Shown here in pieces: positions 48,898-57,812 of a DNA stretch of 64,000 nucleotides; positions within the stretch are counted from its first letter, which is position 1; every line of letters starts with the position of its first letter. Origin of the DNA: Ancylobacter mangrovi (GTDB lineage: Bacteria; Pseudomonadota; Alphaproteobacteria; Rhizobiales; Xanthobacteraceae); contig NZ_JANTHZ010000009.1 in NCBI RefSeq assembly GCF_024752355.1, forward strand, positions 62,001 to 126,000. Direction: 5' to 3'. A program made the position numbers and the translations under genes. Below the pieces are notes generated by a model. The model was not told the DNA's origin. It did not search any database and was given only the letters and a program-made list of their open reading frames with translations.

Positions 48898-49941
48898 TCA
48901 CGGCGCGACGGGTGCCCACAGCACGTCCTCGATCCGCCGCGCGCCGGCGGCGAGCATCACCAGCCGGTCCAGCCCCAGCGCGATCCCCGACGCTTCAGGC
49001 ATGACGGCAAGCGCGGAGAGGAAGTCCTCGTCGATCGGGTAGCGCTCGCCATAGAGGCGCTCCTTCTCGTCCATCCAGCCGACGAAGCGCCGGCGCTGCT
49101 CGTCCGCATCCGTCAGCTCGCCGAAGGCATTGGCGAGTTCGACGCCGCACGCATAAAGCTCGAACCGCTCGGCGACACGCGGATCGCCGGGCTTGGGGCG
49201 CGCCAGCGCCGCCTCCGAGATCGGGTATTCGCACAGGATCGTCGCCCGCCCCAGCCCAAGATGCCGCTCGACCTTCTCCACCATCACCCGGGTGAAGACG
49301 TCGGCCCATGTGTCGTCCTCCGCGACCCGGATGCCGGCGGAGCGCGCCGCCTGCCAAAGCTCATCGCGCGCGTTGGCCTCTGTCCCCACGCTCGCCATCA
49401 GGTCGATGCCGGCATAGCGGGTGAAGGCGTCCGCCACCGTCAGCCGCCCGGGCGGCAGGTAAGGGTCGCAGCTCATCCCGCCATAGTGGAATGCGCGTGC
49501 CCCGGTCGCCGCCGCCGCCGCGCGCAGCAGTTCGGCGCAGTCCTCCATCAGCACGTCATAGGTCTCGCCGGCCCGGTACCATTCGAGCATGGTGAACTCG
49601 GGATGGTGGAGCGCGGTGCGCTCGCCATTGCGGAACACACGCGCCAGCGTGAACAGCCGCTCCTCGCCGGCGGCGAGCAGCTTCTTGGCGGTGAACTCGG
49701 GCGAGGTGTGCAGATAACGCGGCGCACGGGTGCCGTCGGCCGCCTCCAGCTCGGTCGCGAACGCCTTGAGATGGATCTCGTTGCCGGGCGAGACCTGAAG
49801 GATCGGCGTTTCCACCTCGATGAAGCCGCGTTCCGTGAAGAAGGCGCGCACCGCTAAGGTCACACGCTGGCGCGCGATCAGGAACGGGCGCCGGTCCGCA
49901 TGGATGGCGGGCGACCACCAGGGAGAGGCTGGAACGGACAT
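48898..49941 (-). CDS. epmA: elongation factor P--(R)-beta-lysine ligase
   Basis: Class II lysyl-tRNA-synthetase-like enzyme without anticodon-binding domain that puts (R)-beta-lysine on EF-P. The 347 residues show motif 1 ([26 protein letters not shown]), motif 2 ([27 protein letters not shown]) and motif 3 ([17 protein letters not shown]). ATG at 49941. It is divergent from efp. The partner aminomutase EpmB, which makes beta-lysine, is not in the window. Confidence 0.95.
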   Translation of the reverse strand: MSVPASPWWSPAIHADRRPFLIARQRVTLAVRAFFTERGFIEVETPILQVSPGNEIHLKAFATELEAADGTRAPRYLHTSPEFTAKKLLAAGEERLFTLARVFRNGERTALHHPEFTMLEWYRAGETYDVLMEDCAELLRAAAAATGARAFHYGGMSCDPYLPPGRLTVADAFTRYAGIDLMASVGTEANARDELWQAARSAGIRVAEDDTWADVFTRVMVEKVERHLGLGRATILCEYPISEAALARPKPGDPRVAERFELYACGVELANAFGELTDADEQRRRFVGWMDEKERLYGERYPIDEDFLSALAVMPEASGIALGLDRLVMLAAGARRIEDVLWAPVAP

Positions 49942-49984
49942 CGGCAGGCTCCGGCAGGGCAAGGACCGCGCGGCAGCGGCGGGG

Positions 49985-50013
49985 TTGGCGGATGACGGAC
50001 GCGCTTGTATAGG
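49985..50013 (+). promoter_or_regulatory. probable efp promoter
   Basis: TTGGCG (49985-49990) and TATAGG (50008-50013) are 17 bases apart; transcription would begin near 50020 and leave a leader of about 58 bases with a small GCCGC/GCGGC hairpin. The same TATAGG box occurs in the lepB promoter. Confidence 0.5.
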
Positions 50014-50077
50014 AGGCGCCCAGAAGAATCCCGGATATGCCGCATATGGCGGCGTACCCAACAGTCAGAGGACCGAA

Positions 50078-50647
50078 ATGGTCAAGGTCATCGCCAGCAC
50101 GCTGCGCAAGGGCAACGTGGTCGACATCGACGGCAGGCTCTACGTCGTGCTCACCGCCGACAACATCCATCCCGGCAAGGGCACGCCGGTGACGCAGCTC
50201 GACATGCGCCGCATCTCGGACGGCACCAAGATCTCCGAGCGCTACCGCACCACGGAGCAGGTCGAGCGCGCCCATGTCGAGGACCGCCCCTACACCTTCC
50301 TCTATTCGGACGGCGAGGGCTTCCATTTCATGAACCCGGACAATTACGACCAGGTCGCGGTTCAGCCCGACGTGGTGGGCGACCAGGCCGCCTATCTGCA
50401 GGAAGGCATGCAGGTCATGCTCTCGGTCCACGAAGGCAACGCCATCGCCATCGAGCTGCCCCAGCGCGTGGTGCTCGAGGTGGTCGAGACCGAGCCGGCG
50501 ATGAAGGGCCAGACCGCCTCCTCCTCCTACAAGCCGGCCGTGCTCTCCAACGGCGTGAAGTCCGCCGTACCCCCGCACATCAGCACCGGCACCCGCATCG
50601 TGGTGATGACCGCCGACGGCTCCTATGTCGAGCGCGCCAAGGACTGA
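50078..50647 (+). CDS. efp: elongation factor P
   Basis: Rescues ribosomes stalled on polyproline. The 189 residues have three OB-like domains; Lys34 in [12 protein letters not shown] is the site that EpmA modifies, and the neighbouring epmA gene fits that. C-terminal [19 protein letters not shown] is typical. ATG at 50078 with AGAGGA upstream; the open frame extends upstream through the epmA leader without a ribosome site. An intrinsic terminator follows. Confidence 0.97.
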   Translation: MVKVIASTLRKGNVVDIDGRLYVVLTADNIHPGKGTPVTQLDMRRISDGTKISERYRTTEQVERAHVEDRPYTFLYSDGEGFHFMNPDNYDQVAVQPDVVGDQAAYLQEGMQVMLSVHEGNAIAIELPQRVVLEVVETEPAMKGQTASSSYKPAVLSNGVKSAVPPHISTGTRIVVMTADGSYVERAKD

Positions 50648-50674
50648 ACGGACTTCGGTTCCTGACGATTAAGT

Positions 50675-50708
50675 GCCGCGGATCAATGGTCTGCGGCCTT
50701 TTTCTTTT
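50675..50708 (+). terminator. intrinsic terminator of efp
   Basis: GCCGC (50675-50679) pairs with GCGGC (50693-50697), with an inner GATC/GGTC stem and a three-base loop, followed by CTTTTTCTTTTG. It lies 27 bases after the efp stop. Confidence 0.85.
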
Positions 50709-50725
50709 GTAGAGCGTGAGAGACC

Positions 50726-51292
50726 TCAACGCGGATTGGCGCGCAGCCAGGCCAGCACGTCCGCCGCGTTCCGGTCCGGCGGAAACACCGGATAGAACAC
50801 GTGCGTGATCGTCGCCTCGTCGGCGATCAGAGCCATCCGCTTCAGCAGCACCATGCCGTCGACCTCGAAGGTCGGCAGGCCGAGCGCCCGCTGGAAGGCC
50901 AGCGCCTCGTCGGACAGGATCGGAAACGGCAGGTGCAGGCGCTCCGCCAGCTCGCGCTGGTAGGCGCTGTCCTGCGTCGACAGGCCGAACACCGCGTCGG
51001 CGCCGGCCGCGCGCAGCTCGGCGAAATGGTCGCGGAAGCCGCACGAATGCGGGGTGCAGCCGCGCGCACCGGGAATGGCGTTCCAGCCCTCCGGCAGGGC
51101 GACGCCGGGCGTTCCGCTGCGCGGATAGATGTAGATCACCGTGCGGCCGGAGAGGCGGGACGGATTGACCCGGCGCCCGTCGGTCGCGGCGAGCTCGACA
51201 TCCGGCAGGGCGAGGCCCTTCAGATGGCGGGCCGCCCCGTCGTCGGCCGGCACCGGCAGGTCCTCGGGCAGGCCCTCATAGCTCATCGACAT
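50726..51292 (-). CDS. peroxiredoxin (AhpC/TSA, PrxQ-related) with an active-site loop insertion
   Basis: 188-residue thiol peroxidase. The fold signature is present, YIYPRSGTPGV, but between TPG and the usual CTxxxCxFRD there are about 15 extra residues (VALPEGWNAIPGARG) before CTPHSCGFRDHF. This is known from a subgroup of redoxins that carry PGARG-C-TP. Two Cys four apart (CTPHSC) are available for peroxidatic and resolving roles. It converges on efp and sits upstream of nothing on its strand but intergenic sequence. Confidence 0.85.
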   Translation of the reverse strand: MSMSYEGLPEDLPVPADDGAARHLKGLALPDVELAATDGRRVNPSRLSGRTVIYIYPRSGTPGVALPEGWNAIPGARGCTPHSCGFRDHFAELRAAGADAVFGLSTQDSAYQRELAERLHLPFPILSDEALAFQRALGLPTFEVDGMVLLKRMALIADEATITHVFYPVFPPDRNAADVLAWLRANPR

Positions 51293-51319
51293 GACGACCT
51301 CCCGATGCGCTCGCCGCGC

Positions 51320-51793
51320 TCAGCCCCGGTCGCGGAGCAGGCGCTGCTTGTCGCGCGCCCAGTCCTTTTCCTTCAACGCCTCGCGCTTGTCGTGCGCCTT
51401 GCGCCCGCGCGCCACGGCGATCTCGACCTTGGCCCGCCCCTGCTCGTTGAAATAGATGCGCAGCGGCACCACGGTCATGCCCTCGCGCTCGACCGCCTGC
51501 CAGAGGCGGGCGATCTGGCGCTTGTGCAGCAGCAGCTTGCGCGGGCGGCGCGGCTCATGGTTGAAGCGGTTGGCCTGCAGGTATTCCGGGATGAACGAAT
51601 TGTAGAGGATCGCCTCCCCGGTCTTGGCCGAGACATAGCTCTCCGCCACCGTCGCCTTGCCGCCGCGCAGGCTCTTCACCTCCGTGCCGCTCAGCGCGAT
51701 GCCGGCCTCGAATGTCTCGCCAATGTCGTAGTCGAACCGCGCCCGCCGGTTGTCGGCGACAACCTTGCGGGGCAGCTGTTTCTTGTCGGCCAT
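51320..51793 (-). CDS. smpB: SsrA (tmRNA)-binding protein
   Basis: Partner of tmRNA in trans-translation. The 157 residues have [65 protein letters not shown] and the basic tail [24 protein letters not shown]. It lies just downstream of dapA, a conserved alphaproteobacterial pair. ssrA is not found in the window. Confidence 0.97.
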   Translation of the reverse strand: MADKKQLPRKVVADNRRARFDYDIGETFEAGIALSGTEVKSLRGGKATVAESYVSAKTGEAILYNSFIPEYLQANRFNHEPRRPRKLLLHKRQIARLWQAVEREGMTVVPLRIYFNEQGRAKVEIAVARGRKAHDKREALKEKDWARDKQRLLRDRG

Positions 51794-51832
51794 GCTCCAG
51801 CTCCGAGCCGGAGCCTGCGCCCCGGCCTTGCG

Positions 51833-52723
51833 TCAGTTGATCAGCCCGGCATGCCTCATGGCCGCCTGGACGATCTCCTTGGTCTTCGCGCTCACCGGCA
51901 CCATGGGGAGCCGGGCTTCGTCGGCGATCTTGCCGAGAAGGTTGAGCGCATATTTGGTGGGGCTCGGATTGGTTTCAACGAACAGCGCCTGGAACAGCGG
52001 GAACAGCCGGTCCTGAAGCTCCAGCGCGCCCTTGTAGTCGCCGGCGATGCAGGCGTTGATGAGCTGCGCGCAGAGCTTCGGCGCCACGTTCGAGGCCACC
52101 GAGATGCAGCCGTCGCCGCCATGCGACATGAAGGCGAGCGCGGTCCCGTCCTCGCCGGAGAGCTGGTTGAAGCCCGGCCCCATGGCCTGGCGCTGCTGGC
52201 TCACCCGCGCGAGATTGGCGGTCGCGTCCTTCACCCCGGCGATGTTCGGCAGCTCGTAGAGCCGTGCCATCGTCTCCACCGACATGTCGATCACCGACCG
52301 GCCGGGGATGTTGTAGATGAAGATCGGGATGCCGATCGCGTCGTTGATGGCCTTGTAGTGCTGGTACAGCCCTTCCTGGCCCGGCTTGTTGTAGTAGGGC
52401 GTGACGACCAGCACCGCGTCGGCGCCGGCCTTCTCCGCATGGCGGGCGAGGTCGATCGCTTCCACCGTGTTGTTCGAGCCCGCGCCGGCGATGACCGGCA
52501 CGCGGCCGGCGGCCTGCGCCACCGTCCACTCGACCACGCGCTTGTGCTCGTCATGGGAGACGGTCGGGCTCTCGCCGGTGGTGCCCACCGGCACCAGGCC
52601 GTGGATGCCCTCCTCGATCTGCCAGTCGACCAGCTCGCGGAAGGCTTTCTCGTCGAGCGCGCCGTCGCGGAACGGCGTCACGAGCGCCGTAAAGGATCCA
52701 CGGAAGGGCAGAGTGTGCGTCAT
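51833..52723 (-). CDS. dapA: 4-hydroxy-tetrahydrodipicolinate synthase
   Basis: First committed step of diaminopimelate/lysine synthesis. The 296-residue barrel shows [62 protein letters not shown] (Tyr of the triad) and [14 protein letters not shown] with the Schiff-base Lys. ATG at 52723 after CAGGAGC; the frame is open further upstream but is noncoding in character. Confidence 0.96.
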   Translation of the reverse strand: MTHTLPFRGSFTALVTPFRDGALDEKAFRELVDWQIEEGIHGLVPVGTTGESPTVSHDEHKRVVEWTVAQAAGRVPVIAGAGSNNTVEAIDLARHAEKAGADAVLVVTPYYNKPGQEGLYQHYKAINDAIGIPIFIYNIPGRSVIDMSVETMARLYELPNIAGVKDATANLARVSQQRQAMGPGFNQLSGEDGTALAFMSHGGDGCISVASNVAPKLCAQLINACIAGDYKGALELQDRLFPLFQALFVETNPSPTKYALNLLGKIADEARLPMVPVSAKTKEIVQAAMRHAGLIN

Positions 52724-53088
52724 GGCGCGCTCCTGGAATTTTCTCGTCTTGTCGCCAACCAGCGATCGGGTTGCTGCGAAGGGGGCATGAGATATCGCGT
52801 CGGCGCGCGGGAAGACAAGGAGATTGTTGCCGCAACGCCGCCGAATGCGCCGCCTGCCCCCATTTTGCCGGGTTGCCGGAGCATAAGCGACAAAATGCCC
52901 GGCCTCGTTAAGGCCGCGCGGCGATGTGGTTAGCAATTCGTCAATAAGATCGCGAGACAACTGAGCGTGACGCGGCCGGAGACTGGCCGCACCGGGGGAA
53001 GCGGCGCCGGAAGATGCGCGCCCCGCACAGCGCAGCCGTATCGACATCATCCGAACGTCCGTTTCAGCGTCGGGGGAGTGGGTAGTCC
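52724..53088. other. divergent intergenic region dapA / lytic transglycosylase
   Basis: 365 bases with no gene. On the minus strand TTGTCT (52818-52813) and TATCTC (52794-52789), 18 bases apart, may form a dapA promoter with a start near 52782. On the plus strand the part around 52925-52960 is AT-richer and probably holds the transglycosylase promoter, but no clear boxes were assigned. Confidence 0.4.
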
Positions 53089-55311
53089 ATGAGCGAATTC
53101 AGCAGCGGCCAGCCGACAGGCTCCCGGCCCCCGCGACCCGTGACCGTGCGCCCCGTAACGGTGCGCCGGCTCGTGGCGTTGCCGCTCATGGCGATCCTGC
53201 TCGCCTCCACTGCGCACACCTTCTCCGCCTACGCAGCGAGCGCAGTTCCCCGCCCGGTGCCCAAGCCCACGGCGCACCAGCCCACGCCGCGTCCGGCCGC
53301 GACCCGCACCGCCGCCGTCGAGGTTCCCACCCCGCCGAGCCGGCCGGCCGCGCTTGAGGCGGCGGAGGCCGAGGCCGACGGCGATGCCGCCCTCCCCGCG
53401 CCCAAGCTCTCCGGCGCGGTGGGTGATCTGCAGCAGGCGGTCTCGCTGGTCGAGAACGGCCAGACGGGCGACGCGCTCGACATGGCCGACCGGATGCGCG
53501 ATCCCGGCTCGCAGGCGCTGGTGCGCTGGCTCGCCCTGCGCGTCACGCCGCGCGATGTCGGCTTCGACCGTGCCGCGGCGATCCTCAACGCGCACCCCAC
53601 CCTGCCGACCCCGATCGTGCTGCGCCGGCGGATGGAGTACCTGCTCTATGCCGAGAACAAGGATCCGCGCACGATCCTGACCTTCTTCGCCGAGCAGCGC
53701 CCCTATTCCGGCGAAGGCAAGATCGCCCTCGCCCGCGCCCTGTTCGCCGCCGGCGACCGGGCCGCCGGCACCGCGTGGCTGCGCGACGCCTGGCGCGAAG
53801 ACCCACTTTCCTCCGACATCGAATCGACGGTGATGGTCGAGTTCGGCGGCGTGCTCACGCGCGCCGACCACAAGTACCGCGCCGACAAGCAGCTCTACGC
53901 CGAGGATGCCGACCGCGGCATGCGCGCCGCCAAGCGGGCGGGCGACGACGTGGTGGCGCTGGCCAAGGCGCGTATTGCGCTGTTCTCGCGTGGTGGCGAC
54001 CCGGCGAAGCTGCTCGCCGCCGTGCCGTCCTCGATGCGCTCGGACCCGGCCTATATCTACACCGCCGCCAAGATCCAGCGCCGCGCCGGCAATGACGAGG
54101 CGGCCGCCCGGCTGCTCTCCTCGGCGCCGAAGGACCCGAACCTGCTGGTCGACACCGACGAGTGGTGGATCGAGCGCCGGCTGGTCTCGCGCGAGCTGCT
54201 CGATGCGGGCGACCCGCGCACCGCCTATCGCGTGGCGAGCGACACGGTGGCGCCGGAGAACGAGCACAAGCGCGCCGACGCGCAGTTCACCGCCGGCTGG
54301 ATCGCCCTGCGCTTCCTGAAGGACCCGCGCACCGCGCTCCAGCACTTCAGCCGGGTCGGCGAGAACCAGAGCCATCCCGCGACCGTCGCCCGCGGCTATT
54401 ACTGGCAGGGCCGTGCGCTGGAAGCGATGGGCTCGACCGCCAAGGCCCGCGCCGAATACGAGGCGGCGGCCGGCTACGACACCGCCTATTACGGCCAGCT
54501 CGCCCGGGCCCGGCTCGGTATCCCGAACGTGCAGGTGCACGCCGCGCCGCCAGCCAACGTCATCCAGCGCGCCGCGTTCAACGCCGACGAGGGCGTGATG
54601 ATCTTCCGGCTGCTGCAGAAGCTCGACCGGTCGAACCTCGCCGTCACCCTCGCCTACGACCTCGCCGAGCGCCTGCCCGATGCCGGCCAGCTCGGCATGC
54701 TCGCCAATCTCGCCAAGGCCGACGGCGATGCCCGCATCATGACGACGATCGGCAAGGTCTCGCTCGGCCGCGGCTTCGCGCTCGAAGCCGAGGCGTACCC
54801 GACCATGGGCATTCCGAAGTACCAGCCGATCGCCCCCGAGGTCGACCGCGCGCTGGTCTATGCGGTGGCCCGCCAGGAGAGCATGTTCAACGCCACGGTC
54901 CGCTCGCATGCGGGCGCGACCGGGCTGATGCAGGTGATGCCGGCCACCGGGCGCACCATCGCGCGGCGCAACGGGGTCAAGTTCAATCCGTCGCAGCTCA
55001 ACAACCCGACGGTCAACGTGCAGTTCGGCGCGGCCGAGCTGCGCAGCCTGCTCGACAGCTACCAGAACAACTACGTGCTCACCTTCGCAGGGTACAATGC
55101 CGGCCGTGGCAACGTCGCCAAATGGATCGCCGCCTATGGCGACCCGCGCGACCCCGATGTCGACCCGATCGACTGGGTCGAGCGCATCCCCTATTCCGAG
55201 ACGCGCAACTATGTGCAGCGCGTGATGGAGAATGCGCAGGTCTACAAGGCGCTGTTCGGCTCGCGCGGCAAGTTGCAGATCGAGGCCGACCTGCGCGGCA
55301 CCCGGCTCTGA
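53089..55311 (+). CDS. soluble lytic murein transglycosylase (Slt-type)
   Basis: 740-residue periplasmic enzyme cleaving peptidoglycan with anhydro-muramic ends. Signal anchor after a basic start ([25 protein letters not shown]), a Pro/Ala-rich linker, a long helical superhelix (about 100-560, with repeated [20 protein letters not shown] helices) and the C-terminal SLT domain: [35 protein letters not shown] (catalytic Glu in RQES), [38 protein letters not shown]. Length is that of Slt70 with an extended N-terminus containing a small PVTVR duplication. Confidence 0.94.
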   Translation: MSEFSSGQPTGSRPPRPVTVRPVTVRRLVALPLMAILLASTAHTFSAYAASAVPRPVPKPTAHQPTPRPAATRTAAVEVPTPPSRPAALEAAEAEADGDAALPAPKLSGAVGDLQQAVSLVENGQTGDALDMADRMRDPGSQALVRWLALRVTPRDVGFDRAAAILNAHPTLPTPIVLRRRMEYLLYAENKDPRTILTFFAEQRPYSGEGKIALARALFAAGDRAAGTAWLRDAWREDPLSSDIESTVMVEFGGVLTRADHKYRADKQLYAEDADRGMRAAKRAGDDVVALAKARIALFSRGGDPAKLLAAVPSSMRSDPAYIYTAAKIQRRAGNDEAAARLLSSAPKDPNLLVDTDEWWIERRLVSRELLDAGDPRTAYRVASDTVAPENEHKRADAQFTAGWIALRFLKDPRTALQHFSRVGENQSHPATVARGYYWQGRALEAMGSTAKARAEYEAAAGYDTAYYGQLARARLGIPNVQVHAAPPANVIQRAAFNADEGVMIFRLLQKLDRSNLAVTLAYDLAERLPDAGQLGMLANLAKADGDARIMTTIGKVSLGRGFALEAEAYPTMGIPKYQPIAPEVDRALVYAVARQESMFNATVRSHAGATGLMQVMPATGRTIARRNGVKFNPSQLNNPTVNVQFGAAELRSLLDSYQNNYVLTFAGYNAGRGNVAKWIAAYGDPRDPDVDPIDWVERIPYSETRNYVQRVMENAQVYKALFGSRGKLQIEADLRGTRL

Positions 55312-55357
55312 GCCTCCCGCCGGCCGCGACACGGCCGGCGGCTTCCAGATCGGCTCG

Positions 55358-55471
55358 TCAGTGGCCGGCGCTGCGGCGGCTTAGATTGCGGCGCAGCCAG
55401 CAGCCGCCGGCACAGCCGATCAGATAGGCAATCCCCATCAGGATCGAGACGTCGATCGCAAAGCCGGTCAT
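55358..55471 (-). CDS. 37-residue membrane peptide in the ArfA-like operon
   Basis: ATG at 55471 overlaps the stop of the preceding small gene as ATGA; the stop is at 55358. One membrane helix (MTGFAIDVSILMGIAYLIGC, then AGGC) is followed by a basic tail (WLRRNLSRRS), so the N-terminus is probably outside and the tail in the cytoplasm. It is the third gene of the unit that begins with the BON/OmpA-like protein. Shares AYLIG-x3-GC with the 47-residue peptide at 46646-46789. Function unknown. Confidence 0.6.
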   Translation of the reverse strand: MTGFAIDVSILMGIAYLIGCAGGCWLRRNLSRRSAGH

Positions 55472-55602
55472 GGCGTCTTCTCCGCCGGTTCGGCGGGCCG
55501 TTTTGGCGGACGCGGCGCGCAGCCCGCATACCAGCCGGTGACCAGGCCGATGGCCAGCGCCCCGCCGAGATAGGGCCACATCTCCAGTGTCAGGAACCAC
55601 AT
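55468..55602 (-). CDS. 44-residue membrane peptide in the ArfA-like operon
   Basis: ATG at 55602 lies seven bases after the stop of the ArfA-like gene, and GAGGT from that gene's end serves as ribosome site. The peptide has one helix (MWPYLGGALAIGLVTGWYAG) with a GxxxG-like pattern and a Pro/Lys/Glu-rich tail (RPPKRPAEPAEKTP). Its stop overlaps the next start by four bases. The arrangement of a BON/OmpA protein followed by two small membrane proteins parallels the mycobacterial arfABC operon; sequence similarity to ArfB or ArfC has not been tested. Confidence 0.62.
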   Translation of the reverse strand: MWFLTLEMWPYLGGALAIGLVTGWYAGCAPRPPKRPAEPAEKTP

Positions 55603-55609
55603 AGGACGA

Positions 55610-57712
55610 TTACCTCACGATCACCTGCAGGCCGGCCTGGGCGGGCGCGACCTCGCTCTGGCTCTGGATCGCCAGCGCGCTCGGCGTGCCGGTGAGCAGG
55701 CGCTCGGGCGAGATGCCGGCCTGGGCCAGATAGTCCGTCACCGCCTGCGCGCGCGCCGCCGCCCGGTCGGGCGTGGTCGTCTGCTGCACGGAGACCCCAA
55801 TCACCGCGTCCGGGCAGCCGCTCGCGGCGACCGCGATATGGTCCAGCAGCCCGCGGCTAACCGGCGCGATGGCGGTGCCCTTCGGCGAGAACTCGATGGC
55901 GCCGCGCGCCAGCAGGTCGTCGATGGCCTTCTGGCAGGCGGCGTTGTTGGTCGATTCATGCCGCAAGACCACGTCGAGGCTGAGGTCCAGCACGAAGCCC
56001 TTGGGCAGCGCCGCTTCCAGATTGGCGCGGATCGAATCGACCGCCGCCGCATAGAGCGCGGTGCCGGTGAAGCGCAGCTTGGCATCGTCGAAGCGGGCCT
56101 CGCCATTGCTGAGCCGGGCGAGCTCGTGTAGCGCGGCCAGCGTCGCCTGCTCGAAGCCGTCCGGCGCACCCGAGGCCAGCGCCGACACGTCGTTGACCGG
56201 CACGCCGAGCATCTCCGACTTGGCGGCCGCGATCAGCGCCTCATGGCCCTGCGTCGACGGGTAGAAGCCGGAAATGGTCAGCCCGTCCGTATCGCGGCGC
56301 ATGCCGAACACATAGGGCGACACCACCGGCGGGCGGACGTCGGACTGGATCGAGAAGTCCTTCGGCAGCTGCCCGGCGAATGCGCCGCGGATCGCGGTGT
56401 AGGAGGCCGAATCCTGCGCCTCGCCGCTGACCGACAGCGTGTTGCCCTTGCCCTTCACCTGCCCGCTGCGCAGCTTGGCGAGCTGGCCGACGCCGAACAC
56501 GGTGGCGTTCACCCAGGCCTCGGCGGCGGGCCCGCCGGAGGCGATGCGCATCTCGTCGCTGATCGGCACGCCGGGGAAGCCGGCGCGCACGGCGTCGATC
56601 ACCAGCCGCTTGGCGTCCTCGGATGGCGCAAATCCCGTCAGGCGCAGCCCGGCGCTGCCGCGCATGACCGCCCAGGTGAAGGGGTTGACCGCCGGGGGCG
56701 TCACCGCGAAGCGCGTCAGCGTGTAGCCCTCGGGCACCGAGCGGCGCGCGCCGGCGATGGCGTCATAGGCGGCGAAGTCCGGTGCCGTGCCCTCGATCGA
56801 GATCGTGGTGTCGGAAAGCCCGACCGTGCCGTCCGGCAGCCGGCCAAGCTGCTCCAGCGCGAAATCGACCGCCTTCAGCCACCCGTCGGTGGGCGGCGAG
56901 CCGTCGGCGAGGCGGAGCTGGTCGGAGATCGCCGCGCCCGGCACCGCCGAGCGCACCATGTCGAGCAGCGCGCGCCGCGCGTCGCCGAGCGGGATGTAGC
57001 CCGACAGCCTGACCCCGTCCGGCTCGCGCGAGGCCTGCCAGACGAAGGGCGAGACCGCCGGCGGCAGCACCGCGAAGCGCGCCAGCTTGAAGTCGGCCGG
57101 CAGTTCGCTGCGCACCGTGACCTCGAGCGCGTCATAGGTCTTGAAGTCCGGCGCCCGCCCCTCGATCGAGAAGGCATCGTCGGAGATGGTGATGCGCCCG
57201 GCCGGCATCCGCGCGAGCTGGTTGATGCCGAAGATCACCACGCCGACGAAATCGCCCGCCGGCACGCCGCGTGCGCGCACCAGATCCTTGACCCCGGTGA
57301 CGACCACGCCCGGCGCCATCTTCTCGGCGGCATCGGCGATCCGCTCGCGCGCCCAGACCGAGGGGACGTAGCCCTCCAGCCGGAGCTGCGCGCCGTCGCG
57401 GATGGCGGTGAAGGTGAAGGGCCGGCGCTCGGGCAGCAGCGTGGTCTGGTCGTCCACCGAGCGCACGCCCGACAGGCGCGCCAGCTCGCGGCGCACCTTC
57501 ACCCGCGCCTCTTCCGAGAGCGCCTCGCCCTCGAGCACCGCGTCGCGGCCGTTGAAGTCGGCATGGGCCCAGGATTCGCCGATCTGCATGAGCAGCGTTC
57601 CCGAGCGCGCCGCCAGGTCGTCCTCGACCGGCGCCCGGGCAAAGTAAATGGCCGCCGCCAACAACAGCAGCAAGGCCGGCAGGCCCTTCCACCAGGCACG
57701 CCAGCGACACAT
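55610..57712 (-). CDS. ArfA/Rv0899-like protein: N-terminal anchor, four BON-type repeats and OmpA-like C-terminal domain
   Basis: 700 residues. A membrane anchor (LPALLLLLAAAIYFA, about 11-25) is followed by four repeats of about 122 residues, each opening with a PF/PY-aromatic motif (near residues 98, 221, 343 and 465) and G-x-R-L-x-G-Y/F-x-P, and each containing QLxRLPxG and SIxGxAPDFxxYDA-type strands. The last 110 residues are OmpA-like, with Cys593 and Cys633 placed as in the disulfide of M. tuberculosis ArfA, and AIEFSPKGTAIAP. The peptidoglycan-binding Asp of the TD-x-x-G loop is replaced (VQQTTTPDR), while the Arg (RAAARAQAV) is kept. The family is known to be common in nitrogen-fixing rhizobia. 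Confidence 0.8.
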   Translation of the reverse strand: MCRWRAWWKGLPALLLLLAAAIYFARAPVEDDLAARSGTLLMQIGESWAHADFNGRDAVLEGEALSEEARVKVRRELARLSGVRSVDDQTTLLPERRPFTFTAIRDGAQLRLEGYVPSVWARERIADAAEKMAPGVVVTGVKDLVRARGVPAGDFVGVVIFGINQLARMPAGRITISDDAFSIEGRAPDFKTYDALEVTVRSELPADFKLARFAVLPPAVSPFVWQASREPDGVRLSGYIPLGDARRALLDMVRSAVPGAAISDQLRLADGSPPTDGWLKAVDFALEQLGRLPDGTVGLSDTTISIEGTAPDFAAYDAIAGARRSVPEGYTLTRFAVTPPAVNPFTWAVMRGSAGLRLTGFAPSEDAKRLVIDAVRAGFPGVPISDEMRIASGGPAAEAWVNATVFGVGQLAKLRSGQVKGKGNTLSVSGEAQDSASYTAIRGAFAGQLPKDFSIQSDVRPPVVSPYVFGMRRDTDGLTISGFYPSTQGHEALIAAAKSEMLGVPVNDVSALASGAPDGFEQATLAALHELARLSNGEARFDDAKLRFTGTALYAAAVDSIRANLEAALPKGFVLDLSLDVVLRHESTNNAACQKAIDDLLARGAIEFSPKGTAIAPVSRGLLDHIAVAASGCPDAVIGVSVQQTTTPDRAAARAQAVTDYLAQAGISPERLLTGTPSALAIQSQSEVAPAQAGLQVIVR

Positions 57713-57812
57713 CAGGCTCGTCCCCCGTCCTGAAGCCCGACCAAGCCGGGCAATACACCGCGCGGAGTCACCGCAACGCCGCGCCGATGGCCGGGCGCCA
57801 TCGCAACAATGC

